A stretch of 6,355 nt of DNA from an uncultured Limosilactobacillus sp. (GTDB taxonomy: Bacteria > Bacillota > Bacilli > Lactobacillales > Lactobacillaceae). Position numbers and translations under genes: made by a program. The notes beneath the pieces are model-generated. The model made no database searches. It was not told the DNA's origin and saw nothing but the letters and a program-made list of their open reading frames with translations. The stretch spans positions 1 through 6,355 of the forward strand of contig CALVFC010000089.1 in NCBI GenBank assembly GCA_944326735.1. Reading direction: 5' to 3'. Shown piece after piece: positions 1 through 5,970 of this stretch; positions within the stretch are counted from its first letter, which is position 1; each line of letters starts with the position of its first letter.

Positions 1-390
1 GCATCGTCAGTAACAATTAATTCCTTAAGGAATGCGATTACTTTACAACAATGGTTTGAGAAGAGTGCGCGTTATGTTTCTGGGTCTGTTAAGCGGATCA
101 AGAAAATGGAATTATCACGGCGGACTCTTTCCGCTGGCGCCAACGTGGTCGTTGTTGATGACTTTATGAAGGGTGGGGGAACCCTGAATGGGATGAAGTC
201 CCTGATTAAAGAATTTGATGCCCACTTGGTTGGAATGACCGTATTTGCAGAAGGGGAAGTCAGTGGTGAACGCCTGGTTGATAACTGTACTTCATTGATT
301 AAGGTGAATGCGGTTGACGATCGGAATAAGACCATTTCTGCTCAGGCAGGGTCATTTATTGATACTGTATTTGGCAATAAGGAGAATTAA
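1..390 (+). CDS. purR: Purine operon repressor PurR, C-terminal part (5' end outside window)
   Basis: Frame 1 is open from the first base to TAA at 388-390, giving 129 residues of the phosphoribosyltransferase-like effector domain. The PRPP-binding motif VVVVDDFMKGGGT is at fragment residues 49-61 (bases 145-183), preceded by YVSGS and KRIKKMELSRRTL as in Gram-positive PurR. The N-terminal winged-helix DNA-binding domain lies upstream of the window. PurR of this family binds PurBox DNA at purine genes and is released by PRPP; it is not itself an enzyme. Compared with the B. subtilis and Lactiplantibacillus PurR sequences as I remember them, about 17 extra residues (bases 22-72) sit between SVTIN and YVSGS. 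The frame is intact, so this looks like a loop extension and not damage. The product ends in GNKEN, and its last codons overlap the ribosome site of glmU. Identity is confident; regulation of this gene cannot be seen because the promoter is outside. Confidence 0.93.
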   Translation, partial: ASSVTINSLRNAITLQQWFEKSARYVSGSVKRIKKMELSRRTLSAGANVVVVDDFMKGGGTLNGMKSLIKEFDAHLVGMTVFAEGEVSGERLVDNCTSLIKVNAVDDRNKTISAQAGSFIDTVFGNKEN

Positions 391-397
391 GTAAATA

Positions 398-1762
398 ATG
401 AAACGCAATGCAATTATTTTAGCAGCAGGTAAGGGAACGCGGATGCGCTCCAAGCTTTACAAAGTTTTGCACCAGGTTTGTGGCAAGACCATGGTCGAAC
501 ATGTTGTCACCCAACTGGAAAAGACTGACATCGATAACATTATTACGATCGTCGGTTTTGGTGCGGAAACGGTTAAGAAGGTCCTTGGCAACCGGACCCA
601 ATTTGCCTTACAAAACCAACAACTGGGGACTGGTCATGCCGTAATGCAGGCACAAGACATCTTGGGGGATGTCGATGGTGAAACCATTGTTGTCTCTGGT
701 GACACGCCACTATTTACGGCGGACACCTTTAATAAGCTGTTTGAATACCACGAACAACACCACGCTGCCGCCACGATCTTGACTTCTGTTGCTCCCGACC
801 CAACGGGATATGGCCGGATCATCCGGAATGAAGTTGGAATTGTTGAACGGATTGTGGAACAAAAGGATGCTACTCCAGAAGAACAAGCCATCCACGAAAT
901 CAATACTGCTGTTTACTGCTTCAATAATAAGAAATTGTTTGCGGCTTTGAAGAAGATCAATAATGACAACGCGCAGGGTGAATACTACCTAACTGATGTT
1001 ATTGAAATCATGAAGCACGATCACGAAGTTGTGACTGCTTACAAGATGGATGATTTTGACGAATCAATGGGAGTTAATGACCGGGTTGCATTGGCACGGG
1101 CAAACAAGTTAATGCGGCAACGGATTAACAACAAGTTAATGAAGTCTGGTGTCACCATGCTGGACCCAGAAACAACTTACATTGACGATGGCGTTGAAAT
1201 TGGCCAAGACACCGTGATTGAAGGCGGCGTCGTTATCAAGGGCCACACCAAGATCGGTGCCGACTGCTACATTACTGCGCACTCACGGATCGTTGATTCC
1301 ACTATTCACGACCATGTCACCATCACTTCTTCAACCTTGCAGGAAGCAGAAATGCATGAAGGCTCAGATATTGGTCCTAACAGTCACCTGCGTCCACAAG
1401 CAGAAATCGGTCCTAAGGTTCACATTGGTAACTTCTGTGAAGTCAAGAAGGCTTACATTGGTGAAGGAACCAAGGTTGGTCACTTAACGTACATTGGTAA
1501 TGCCACCCTTGGCAAGAACATCAATGTTGGCTGTGGAGTGGTCTTCGTTAACTACGACGGCACTAACAAGCACCACACCAACGTTGGCGACCACGCCTTC
1601 ATCGGTAGTAACAGTAACCTGGTTGCGCCAGTTAACCTGGCTGCTAATTCATTCATTGCTGCTGGTTCGACCATTACCGACAGCGTTGAAGAATATGACA
1701 TGGCAATCGCTCGTGCTCGCCAGGTAAACAAGGAAAATTATGCTAAGAAATTGCCTTGGTAG
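398..1762 (+). CDS. glmU: Bifunctional UDP-N-acetylglucosamine pyrophosphorylase / glucosamine-1-phosphate N-acetyltransferase GlmU
   Basis: Cytoplasmic enzyme for the last two steps to UDP-GlcNAc, the precursor of peptidoglycan and teichoic acid linkage units: acetyl-CoA acetylates GlcN-1-P, then UTP is used to form UDP-GlcNAc. The 454 residues match the usual length of about 456. The N-terminal uridyltransferase domain (about 1-228) shows LAAGKGTRM at 8-16, K22 in [17 protein letters not shown] at 74-82, the metal ligand D102 in [16 protein letters not shown] at 191-200 and N227 in GVND. The C-terminal left-handed beta-helix (about 250-454) has hexapeptide-type repeats, the catalytic-type His362 in GHLTYIG and NYDG at 385-388. 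ATG at 398 is the first in-frame start after an in-frame TAA at 392-394. Its AAGGAG (379-384) lies inside the purR end, 13 nt away, slightly long. Only 7 nt separate it from purR, so co-transcription is likely. All key residues that I can check are present. Confidence 0.97.
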   Translation: MKRNAIILAAGKGTRMRSKLYKVLHQVCGKTMVEHVVTQLEKTDIDNIITIVGFGAETVKKVLGNRTQFALQNQQLGTGHAVMQAQDILGDVDGETIVVSGDTPLFTADTFNKLFEYHEQHHAAATILTSVAPDPTGYGRIIRNEVGIVERIVEQKDATPEEQAIHEINTAVYCFNNKKLFAALKKINNDNAQGEYYLTDVIEIMKHDHEVVTAYKMDDFDESMGVNDRVALARANKLMRQRINNKLMKSGVTMLDPETTYIDDGVEIGQDTVIEGGVVIKGHTKIGADCYITAHSRIVDSTIHDHVTITSSTLQEAEMHEGSDIGPNSHLRPQAEIGPKVHIGNFCEVKKAYIGEGTKVGHLTYIGNATLGKNINVGCGVVFVNYDGTNKHHTNVGDHAFIGSNSNLVAPVNLAANSFIAAGSTITDSVEEYDMAIARARQVNKENYAKKLPW

Positions 1763-1775
1763 CGATTACAATTTC

Positions 1776-1804
1776 TTGCTTTTTAGGTAACCAATCTATA
1801 TGAT
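1776..1804 (+). promoter_or_regulatory. Candidate sigma-A promoter for prs
   Basis: In the glmU-prs gap, TTGCTT (1776-1781) and TATGAT (1799-1804) are separated by exactly 17 nt. The -10 box matches TATAAT at 5 of 6 positions and the -35 matches TTGACA at 3 of 6. Transcription would begin near 1811, leaving a leader of about 64 nt before the prs ATG. No terminator separates glmU from prs, so this would be an internal promoter added to read-through from purR-glmU. Predicted from sequence only. Confidence 0.5.
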
Positions 1805-1815
1805 TAAAGTGTATG

Positions 1816-1844
1816 TGGCGTAAACTGATCGTTAGTTTTCGCTA
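1816..1844 (+). promoter_or_regulatory. Stem-loop in the prs leader
   Basis: TGGCG (1816-1820) pairs with CGCTA (1840-1844). After a T-T mismatch, AAACTG (1822-1827) pairs with TAGTTT (1833-1838), closing a 5-nt loop ATCGT. This makes 11 pairs including two G-U. It begins about 5 nt after the predicted start of transcription and ends 20 nt before the Shine-Dalgarno site. No U-run follows, so it is not a standard terminator. It could protect the 5' end of the mRNA, or as DNA form a dyad operator; neither is proven. Confidence 0.45.
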
Positions 1845-1874
1845 AACAATTGAATTATTCCAGCGGAGGATGCA

Positions 1875-2858
1875 ATGAGTAATAATCGTTATTTTGACTC
1901 AAACTTGAAGATTTTTGCACTGAACTCAAACCGGCCATTAGCTGAAAAGATCGCTGAAGAAGTCGGCGTTGACTTGGGGAAGTTGTCCGTTGACCGTTTT
2001 AGCGATGGTGAAATTCAAATCAACATCGAAGAAAGTGTCCGTGGTGACAATGTCTACGTTATTCAATCCACGTCTGCACCAGTTAACGATAATCTGATGG
2101 AACTGTTGATTATGATTGATGCATTACGACGGGCAAGTGCCAAAACGATTAACGTGGTTATGCCATACTATGGTTATGCTCGCCAAGACCGGAAAGCACG
2201 GAGTCGAGAACCAATCACTGCCAAGTTAGTTGCCAAGATGCTTGAAGACTCGGGGGACGATCGGGTAATCGCCCTTGACCTTCACGCAGCCCAGATTCAA
2301 GGCTTCTTTGACATTCCAGTTGATCACTTGATGGGTGCTCCATTACTGGCGGAATACTTCATCAAGGAAGGCGTTGCTCAAGACGCTGTTGTGATTTCAC
2401 CAGACCACGGTGGGGTTACACGTGCCCGGGCATTAGCTGAATTCTTGAAGTCACCGATCGCGATTATTGATAAGCGTCGTCCGCGTGCCAATGTTGCGCA
2501 AATTATGAACATCATTGGTGACGTTAAGGGTAAGAAATGTATTATGATTGATGATATGATTGATACTGCTGGTACGATTACCCTGGGGGCGCAAGCCTTA
2601 ATTGATGCTGGCGCTAAGGAAGTTTACGCTTCTTGTACCCACGCTGTCCTGTCTGGTCCCGCCATTGAACGGTTAAAGAATTCTCCACTGAAGGAAGTTG
2701 TCGTAACTGATTCCATCCAGCTGCCAAAGGAAAAGCAAATTGACAAGATTAAGCAGGTTTCAGTTGCCCCATTAATTGGTTCTGCTATTAAGCGGATTAA
2801 CGAGAATAAGCCCGTTAGTCCCCTCTTCAAGAAAGTCTTTAAGAGTGCGGAACTGTAA
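1875..2858 (+). CDS. prs: Ribose-phosphate pyrophosphokinase (PRPP synthetase), class I
   Basis: Transfers the pyrophosphate of ATP to ribose-5-phosphate to give PRPP, used for purine, pyrimidine, NAD, histidine and tryptophan synthesis. The 327 residues are near the usual 315-325. Visible motifs: [21 protein letters not shown] (43-63, shown here only as a landmark) in the N-terminal domain, [18 protein letters not shown] at 97-114 (ATP-site loop), [11 protein letters not shown] at 135-145 with a metal-binding His137, [11 protein letters not shown] at 175-185, the catalytic loop DKRRPRANV at 199-207 with K200 and R202, and the PRPP-binding motif DDMIDTAGT at 226-234. ATG 1875 follows GGAGG (1865-1869) by 5 nt; an overlapping ATG at 1870 is out of frame. 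The gene has its own candidate promoter plus possible read-through from glmU, and it is closed by a terminator. Its product is the effector sensed by PurR, encoded two genes upstream. Nothing is missing. Confidence 0.97.
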   Translation: MSNNRYFDSNLKIFALNSNRPLAEKIAEEVGVDLGKLSVDRFSDGEIQINIEESVRGDNVYVIQSTSAPVNDNLMELLIMIDALRRASAKTINVVMPYYGYARQDRKARSREPITAKLVAKMLEDSGDDRVIALDLHAAQIQGFFDIPVDHLMGAPLLAEYFIKEGVAQDAVVISPDHGGVTRARALAEFLKSPIAIIDKRRPRANVAQIMNIIGDVKGKKCIMIDDMIDTAGTITLGAQALIDAGAKEVYASCTHAVLSGPAIERLKNSPLKEVVVTDSIQLPKEKQIDKIKQVSVAPLIGSAIKRINENKPVSPLFKKVFKSAEL

Positions 2859-2874
2859 ACTGAATAAAAGAGAT

Positions 2875-2914
2875 AATCAAGGTTGTCCGCCAGTAAGTGG
2901 GCACCTTGATTTTT
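2875..2914 (+). terminator. Intrinsic terminator after prs
   Basis: AATCAAGGT (2875-2883) pairs perfectly with ACCTTGATT (2903-2911). With T2884 bulged, GTCC (2885-2888) continues the stem with GGGC (2899-2902), closing a loop of about 10 nt. Five T residues (2910-2914) follow. It starts 17 nt after the prs stop and separates the purR-glmU-prs unit from the lipoprotein gene. Confidence 0.85.
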
Positions 2915-2995
2915 GCTATCGAGGACCTAACACTCGTTCAAAAAAGTTAATGAAAGTTTAAGATCTGAACAAAAATCACTGTCTAGTGGTCCACA

Positions 2996-3004
2996 TGGTA
3001 TAAT
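2996..3004 (+). promoter_or_regulatory. Extended -10 promoter of the lipoprotein gene
   Basis: TGGTATAAT at 2996-3004 is a perfect TATAAT with the upstream TG of an extended -10 element. No good -35 box sits 16-18 nt upstream (around 2975-2982), which is typical when an extended -10 carries recognition. Transcription would start near 3011, giving a leader of about 20 nt that contains the Shine-Dalgarno site. This also rules out the in-frame ATG at 3005, which lies upstream of the predicted transcript start. Confidence 0.72.
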
Positions 3005-3017
3005 ATGACTGTACTTG

Positions 3018-3024
3018 AAGGAGG
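3018..3024 (+). promoter_or_regulatory. Shine-Dalgarno site that fixes the lipoprotein start
   Basis: AAGGAGG is a full match to the 16S anti-SD, 7 nt before the ATG at 3032. The upstream in-frame ATG at 3005 has no ribosome site and directly abuts the -10 box. Starting at 3032 also places a charged, short n-region before the signal peptide core, as expected. Confidence 0.9.
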
Positions 3025-3031
3025 AAAAACT

Positions 3032-3703
3032 ATGCAAACAAGTAAGTTCTTCAAACGTATTTCAGTCGGCACCGCTGCTTTAGCGATGGTCCTGGCGTTA
3101 GCTGGATGTGGCAACAGTCAATCATCAGTTAGTTCAACGAAGAGCTCATCATCTAGCGCACGTTCTTCTGAAAACGATTCGACGAAGGCGGTCCGGTCAG
3201 CTAACCGGTTAATCCGCAGCAATAACTTCCAAGATGCTTATGATAAGTTAAATCAAAGCAATAACCGGTCAAATGAAGCTAATAACTTAATGACCGACTT
3301 ACAAAACTACATCAGTGCTAAGCAGGCTTATGATAACCAAGATTACCAAACCGCTTCTACTAAATTGAAGGAGCAAAAGTCCACCAGCACCGCAATGCGG
3401 GACGCTTATTCTGCTCTGCAAGCGAAGATCAATAAGAAGCAAGCTTCTACCAGCACCAGCAGTAGTTCAAAGACGGTGGCTAACCAAGCAGCTTCTGACC
3501 AAACTAGTGATAGTGTTGTTACCAGCTTTGCTAACAAGATGGGCTTCAGCGGTAGTCAAGGATACTCCATTACTCCAACTGAGGTTAATGGGCACGTCTA
3601 CAAGTTCGAAGTACGGCAAAATAACAGTGATAACACCGTGGCAAGCTTGATTGGTATTTACCAGTACAACAGTCAAACCGGTGCCGTTACCAAGTTAAAC
3701 TAA
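3032..3703 (+). CDS. Secreted lipoprotein with duplicated helical repeats, function unknown
   Basis: The 223-residue product starts with a lipoprotein signal peptide: basic KFFKR, a hydrophobic core (about 10-22) and the lipobox LAGC with Cys26. It should be cut and lipidated at Cys26 and stay on the outer face of the membrane. A Ser-rich linker (31-48) follows. Next comes a helical region of two tandem repeats in register at 39 residues: FQDAYDKL at 66-73 matches YQTASTKL at 105-112, and LQNYI at 90-94 matches LQAKI at 129-133. Their spacing and A/Y/L pattern look TPR-like. A second Ser/Thr-rich linker (138-147) leads to a C-terminal domain (about 160-223) with VYKFEVR and an ending like YQYNSQTGAVTKL, weakly reminiscent of PepSY-type or related small secreted domains. 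I do not recognise a named family and assign no function. It is a single-gene unit with its own promoter, flanked by terminators. A substrate-binding or cell-wall-associated role is only a guess. Confidence 0.85.
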   Translation: MQTSKFFKRISVGTAALAMVLALAGCGNSQSSVSSTKSSSSSARSSENDSTKAVRSANRLIRSNNFQDAYDKLNQSNNRSNEANNLMTDLQNYISAKQAYDNQDYQTASTKLKEQKSTSTAMRDAYSALQAKINKKQASTSTSSSSKTVANQAASDQTSDSVVTSFANKMGFSGSQGYSITPTEVNGHVYKFEVRQNNSDNTVASLIGIYQYNSQTGAVTKLN

Positions 3704-3715
3704 GTTAATACGAAT

Positions 3716-3752
3716 AAAGGGCCAAGCGACATTTCGTCGCCTGGCCCTTTTC
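3716..3752. terminator. Bidirectional intrinsic terminator between convergent genes
   Basis: AAAGGGCCA (3716-3724) pairs with TGGCCCTTT (3742-3750). After one A-C mismatch (3725/3741), GCGAC (3726-3730) pairs with GTCGC (3736-3740) around the loop ATTTC. The + strand ends in TTTTCTATT, serving the lipoprotein gene; the - strand ends in CCCTTTATT, serving the HAD phosphatase gene. The stem has 14 pairs, the strongest hairpin in the window. Confidence 0.9.
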
Positions 3753-3765
3753 TATTGCCATCATT

Positions 3766-4587
3766 CTATTTGAGAACGTATTTTTCGATTGCCTTACCGA
3801 CACCATCACTGTTGTTGTCATCAGTTACCACATCGGCGACCGCTAATGTTTCTGGGACCGAGTTGCCCATGGCGACCCCAATGCCGGCGTATTCAATCAT
3901 GGAATTATCGTTTTGGGCGTTGCCGAGCGCCATTACTTCAGATTGCTTGATTCCGAGTTTTTCACTGAGGGCCTTAAGGGTACTTCCCTTGCTGGCCTTT
4001 GGATTGATAAATTCCAGATAAAAGTCTTCACTCCGAATGATCGTAAAACGTTTGTGGAATGAGTCGGGAAGAATTTCTTGAGCGTGGTCTAATTCGTCCT
4101 TGTTACCAAGCATCATTCCCTTAGCTAATACATACTGGTCTTGGGTATGGGCCATTTCATCAAGGGACCGAACACGCACGGGCATGCTGACCAGGTCGGA
4201 CTCGTGGATGGTCCACGGGCTCAGGTCACGGTTAGTTGTGTAAATATAATCCCGCGATTCAATTTGTGACTTGATATCATTCTTGGTGCAGAAAGCCTGC
4301 CAATCGACGTAATCATCAAAACTAAAGGTATAGTTGATAATTACATCCTCATTTGTTGTTTGTGCTAGGGCCCCATTAAAACTAATTACATATTCATCTG
4401 ACTGGTGGTTCAACCCTAAATCATCAAGGTAGTGGTTGACACCGGTCATTGGGCGGCCAGTGCAGAGGACGATTTTAACACCAGCCTGGTGGGCCTTGGC
4501 GATTGCTTTCATTGTTGCAGGGGTAATTTGCCGTTGGTCGTTAATGAGGGTCCGGTCAATATCGATTGCCACTAATTTGATTGCCAT
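3766..4587 (-). CDS. Cof-type HAD-IIB family phosphatase
   Basis: A 273-residue cytoplasmic HAD hydrolase, normal length for the Cof/YidA group, whose members dephosphorylate sugar phosphates, flavin or other small phosphate esters using an aspartyl-phosphate intermediate and Mg2+. Motif I is DIDRTL with nucleophile D9 and acid/base D11; motif II is CTGRP with T43; motif III is K200 in SKGSTLKAL; motif IV is GNAQND at 222-227. The cap domain lies between motifs II and III (about 80-190), the type IIB arrangement. Arg12 stands where Gly or Asp is usual in motif I (DxDGT), but that position is not catalytic. ATG (4585-4587) follows AAGGAG (4599-4604) by 11 nt, and the site lies within the end of the preceding gene, whose stop is only 2 nt upstream, so translation is probably coupled. 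It is the last gene of the - strand operon. Exact substrate cannot be told from sequence. Confidence 0.92.
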   Translation of the reverse strand: MAIKLVAIDIDRTLINDQRQITPATMKAIAKAHQAGVKIVLCTGRPMTGVNHYLDDLGLNHQSDEYVISFNGALAQTTNEDVIINYTFSFDDYVDWQAFCTKNDIKSQIESRDYIYTTNRDLSPWTIHESDLVSMPVRVRSLDEMAHTQDQYVLAKGMMLGNKDELDHAQEILPDSFHKRFTIIRSEDFYLEFINPKASKGSTLKALSEKLGIKQSEVMALGNAQNDNSMIEYAGIGVAMGNSVPETLAVADVVTDDNNSDGVGKAIEKYVLK

Positions 4588-4589
4588 AG

Positions 4590-5954
4590 TTAATTATTCT
4601 CCTTTGGATCAATTAATTCGTTGTTCTTAATGTATGATTGGAATTCCGTGTAGATAGGTTCAAAAATCTCAATATTTTCATGCTTAGCCAACATTTCCTT
4701 TGGGAAGAAGAAGCGTTGATCACCAGCTTCTTTACCCGACACGCTCGCCACTAGCGTACTGATCTGTGATAGTTCAATGAGACTACCATCTGGTTGGATC
4801 AATTCAATTTGGGTTTGCGGGTTGGACGTTTGGGGATGGTAGGTGTCATACGGCAACTTAAAACTATCGTTGACGGCTGTATAGTAATCACTGTTGTAAC
4901 CCACCGTCTGGATTAGCTTGGTGAGCTTGGGGATGAACTTCGCAGATTGCTTGTTATAGAGTGCGGACTTAAACGGCCGCCGGTTCAGGAAACGTTGTGC
5001 GAGGTCACTCAGAATCTTATCTTGAGAGTGTGTCCAATGGTTGAAGTAAGTGGTCAGTACGCCATCGTCCAAGGAAAGGTAGTCATCCAGGGTAAAGTGG
5101 TTATTGAAAAAGGGCATCAGCATGTAAGGAGTGAAGTCTGGCTGGAAGTCACTAGGGTGCTGATAAATGTATTTTGCCCGTTTAAGCAGGTGGTCCAGGA
5201 TTACTTCCATAGACCGGGAAACGGGGTGGAAGTATATTTGCAGGTACATTTGGAGACGACTAATAATGTAGTCTTCGACCGCGTGCATTCCTGAAATATC
5301 AAACGCAATTCCGGACTTAATTGGCCGCATCATGAGGAGGACCCGGTCAAGGTCAAATTTTCCATAATTAGTGCCAGTGTAATAAGAGTCCCGTTGTAAG
5401 TAATCCATCCGGTCGGCATCCACCTGACTGGAAATCATTTGGACGACTTGAGGATTTTGGTAAGTATGGTCAATGACACTGGCGACCTGTTCAGGAAAGA
5501 TGGGCGAAACCCGTTTCAAGATGCGGTTAACGTTTGTCCCTGGATTAGTAATTAATTCCCGGGTAATTTTTTCATGGTCAGTGTTAAAAATGTGCTCGAA
5601 AGTATGAGAATATGGTCCGTGGCCCAAGTCATGCAGTAAAGCGGCACAGAGCGCTACCGGTCGCTCACGGTCATCCCAAAGACCATCTCCCGACTGCAAA
5701 GAGGGGTAGTTTCGCTGGAACCGATTGCACATCCGACGGGTAATTTCATAAACACCTAGGCAGTGGCCAAAACGGGAATGTTCAGCACCATGGAAAGTAA
5801 GCGAAGTGGTCCCTAATTGCTTAATACGCCGCAGCCGCTGAAATTCGGGAGTGTTAATTAGGTCAAGAATGATCTGGTTATCAACGATGATTTGACCATG
5901 GATCGGGTCACGGAAGACCTTATCTTTGGGTAATTGTTCATCAGTGAAACTCAC
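4590..5954 (-). CDS. HD-domain dNTP triphosphohydrolase-like protein (YwfO / SAMHD1-type)
   Basis: A 454-residue HD-superfamily protein of the group that includes B. subtilis YwfO and the Enterococcus faecalis dNTPase EF1143, which hydrolyse dNTPs to deoxynucleoside and triphosphate. The N-terminal FRDPIHGQI (14-22) and LRRIKQLG (41-48) are typical. Metal-binding HD residues are seen as H64 in SRFGHCLG, H108-D109 in LLHDLGHGPYSH and D181 in VDADRMDYL; H112 and H117 in the same loop match active-site histidines of SAMHD1. The region after 230 is helical and less conserved. The start is GTG (5952-5954), set by AAGGAGG at 5964-5970 with 9 nt spacing; an ATG nearby is out of frame. The ribosome site overlaps the stop of the LipL-like gene, suggesting coupling. 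A role in dNTP pool control is inferred from the family; the natural substrate and any dGTP activation here are unknown. Confidence 0.9.
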   Translation of the reverse strand: MSFTDEQLPKDKVFRDPIHGQIIVDNQIILDLINTPEFQRLRRIKQLGTTSLTFHGAEHSRFGHCLGVYEITRRMCNRFQRNYPSLQSGDGLWDDRERPVALCAALLHDLGHGPYSHTFEHIFNTDHEKITRELITNPGTNVNRILKRVSPIFPEQVASVIDHTYQNPQVVQMISSQVDADRMDYLQRDSYYTGTNYGKFDLDRVLLMMRPIKSGIAFDISGMHAVEDYIISRLQMYLQIYFHPVSRSMEVILDHLLKRAKYIYQHPSDFQPDFTPYMLMPFFNNHFTLDDYLSLDDGVLTTYFNHWTHSQDKILSDLAQRFLNRRPFKSALYNKQSAKFIPKLTKLIQTVGYNSDYYTAVNDSFKLPYDTYHPQTSNPQTQIELIQPDGSLIELSQISTLVASVSGKEAGDQRFFFPKEMLAKHENIEIFEPIYTEFQSYIKNNELIDPKENN

Positions 5955-5963
5955 TAGGTGGTG

Positions 5964-5970
5964 CCTCCTT
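5964..5970 (-). promoter_or_regulatory. Shine-Dalgarno site overlapping the upstream stop, supports the GTG start
   Basis: On the - strand AAGGAGG shares two bases with the TAA stop of the LipL-like gene (5969-5971) and lies 9 nt before GTG at 5954. No in-frame ATG offers a better start, and the conserved FRDPIHG segment follows at the expected distance. Confidence 0.85.

Noticed and set aside
1218..1727. Two + strand reading frames inside glmU
   Set aside because: They are in another frame of the conserved beta-helix domain and encode Thr/Leu-rich, shadow-like sequences.
1816..1844. Stem-loop before prs as a terminator of glmU
   Set aside because: There is no T-run after the stem, and it lies downstream of a candidate promoter.
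2776..2961. Small + strand reading frame across the prs end and terminator
   Set aside because: It overlaps prs in another frame, runs through the terminator hairpin, and lacks a ribosome site.
2936..2970. GTTCA / TGAAC inverted pair upstream of the lipoprotein promoter, considered as a PurBox pair
   Set aside because: The arms match only 5 bp, lack the central CCGAAC of a PurBox, and the 25-nt spacing does not fit the usual arrangement; chance is likely.
3005..3031. N-terminal extension of the lipoprotein from ATG 3005
   Set aside because: The codons cover the region between the -10 box and the Shine-Dalgarno site; the predicted RNA starts after this ATG.
3169..3182. cre-like sequence (TGAAAACGATTCGA) for CcpA
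   Set aside because: It has mismatches in the 3' half and lies inside coding sequence far from a promoter.
4947..5294. 115-codon + strand reading frame inside the HD gene
   Set aside because: It is antisense to a well-conserved gene, has no ribosome site, and its product has low complexity typical of a shadow frame.
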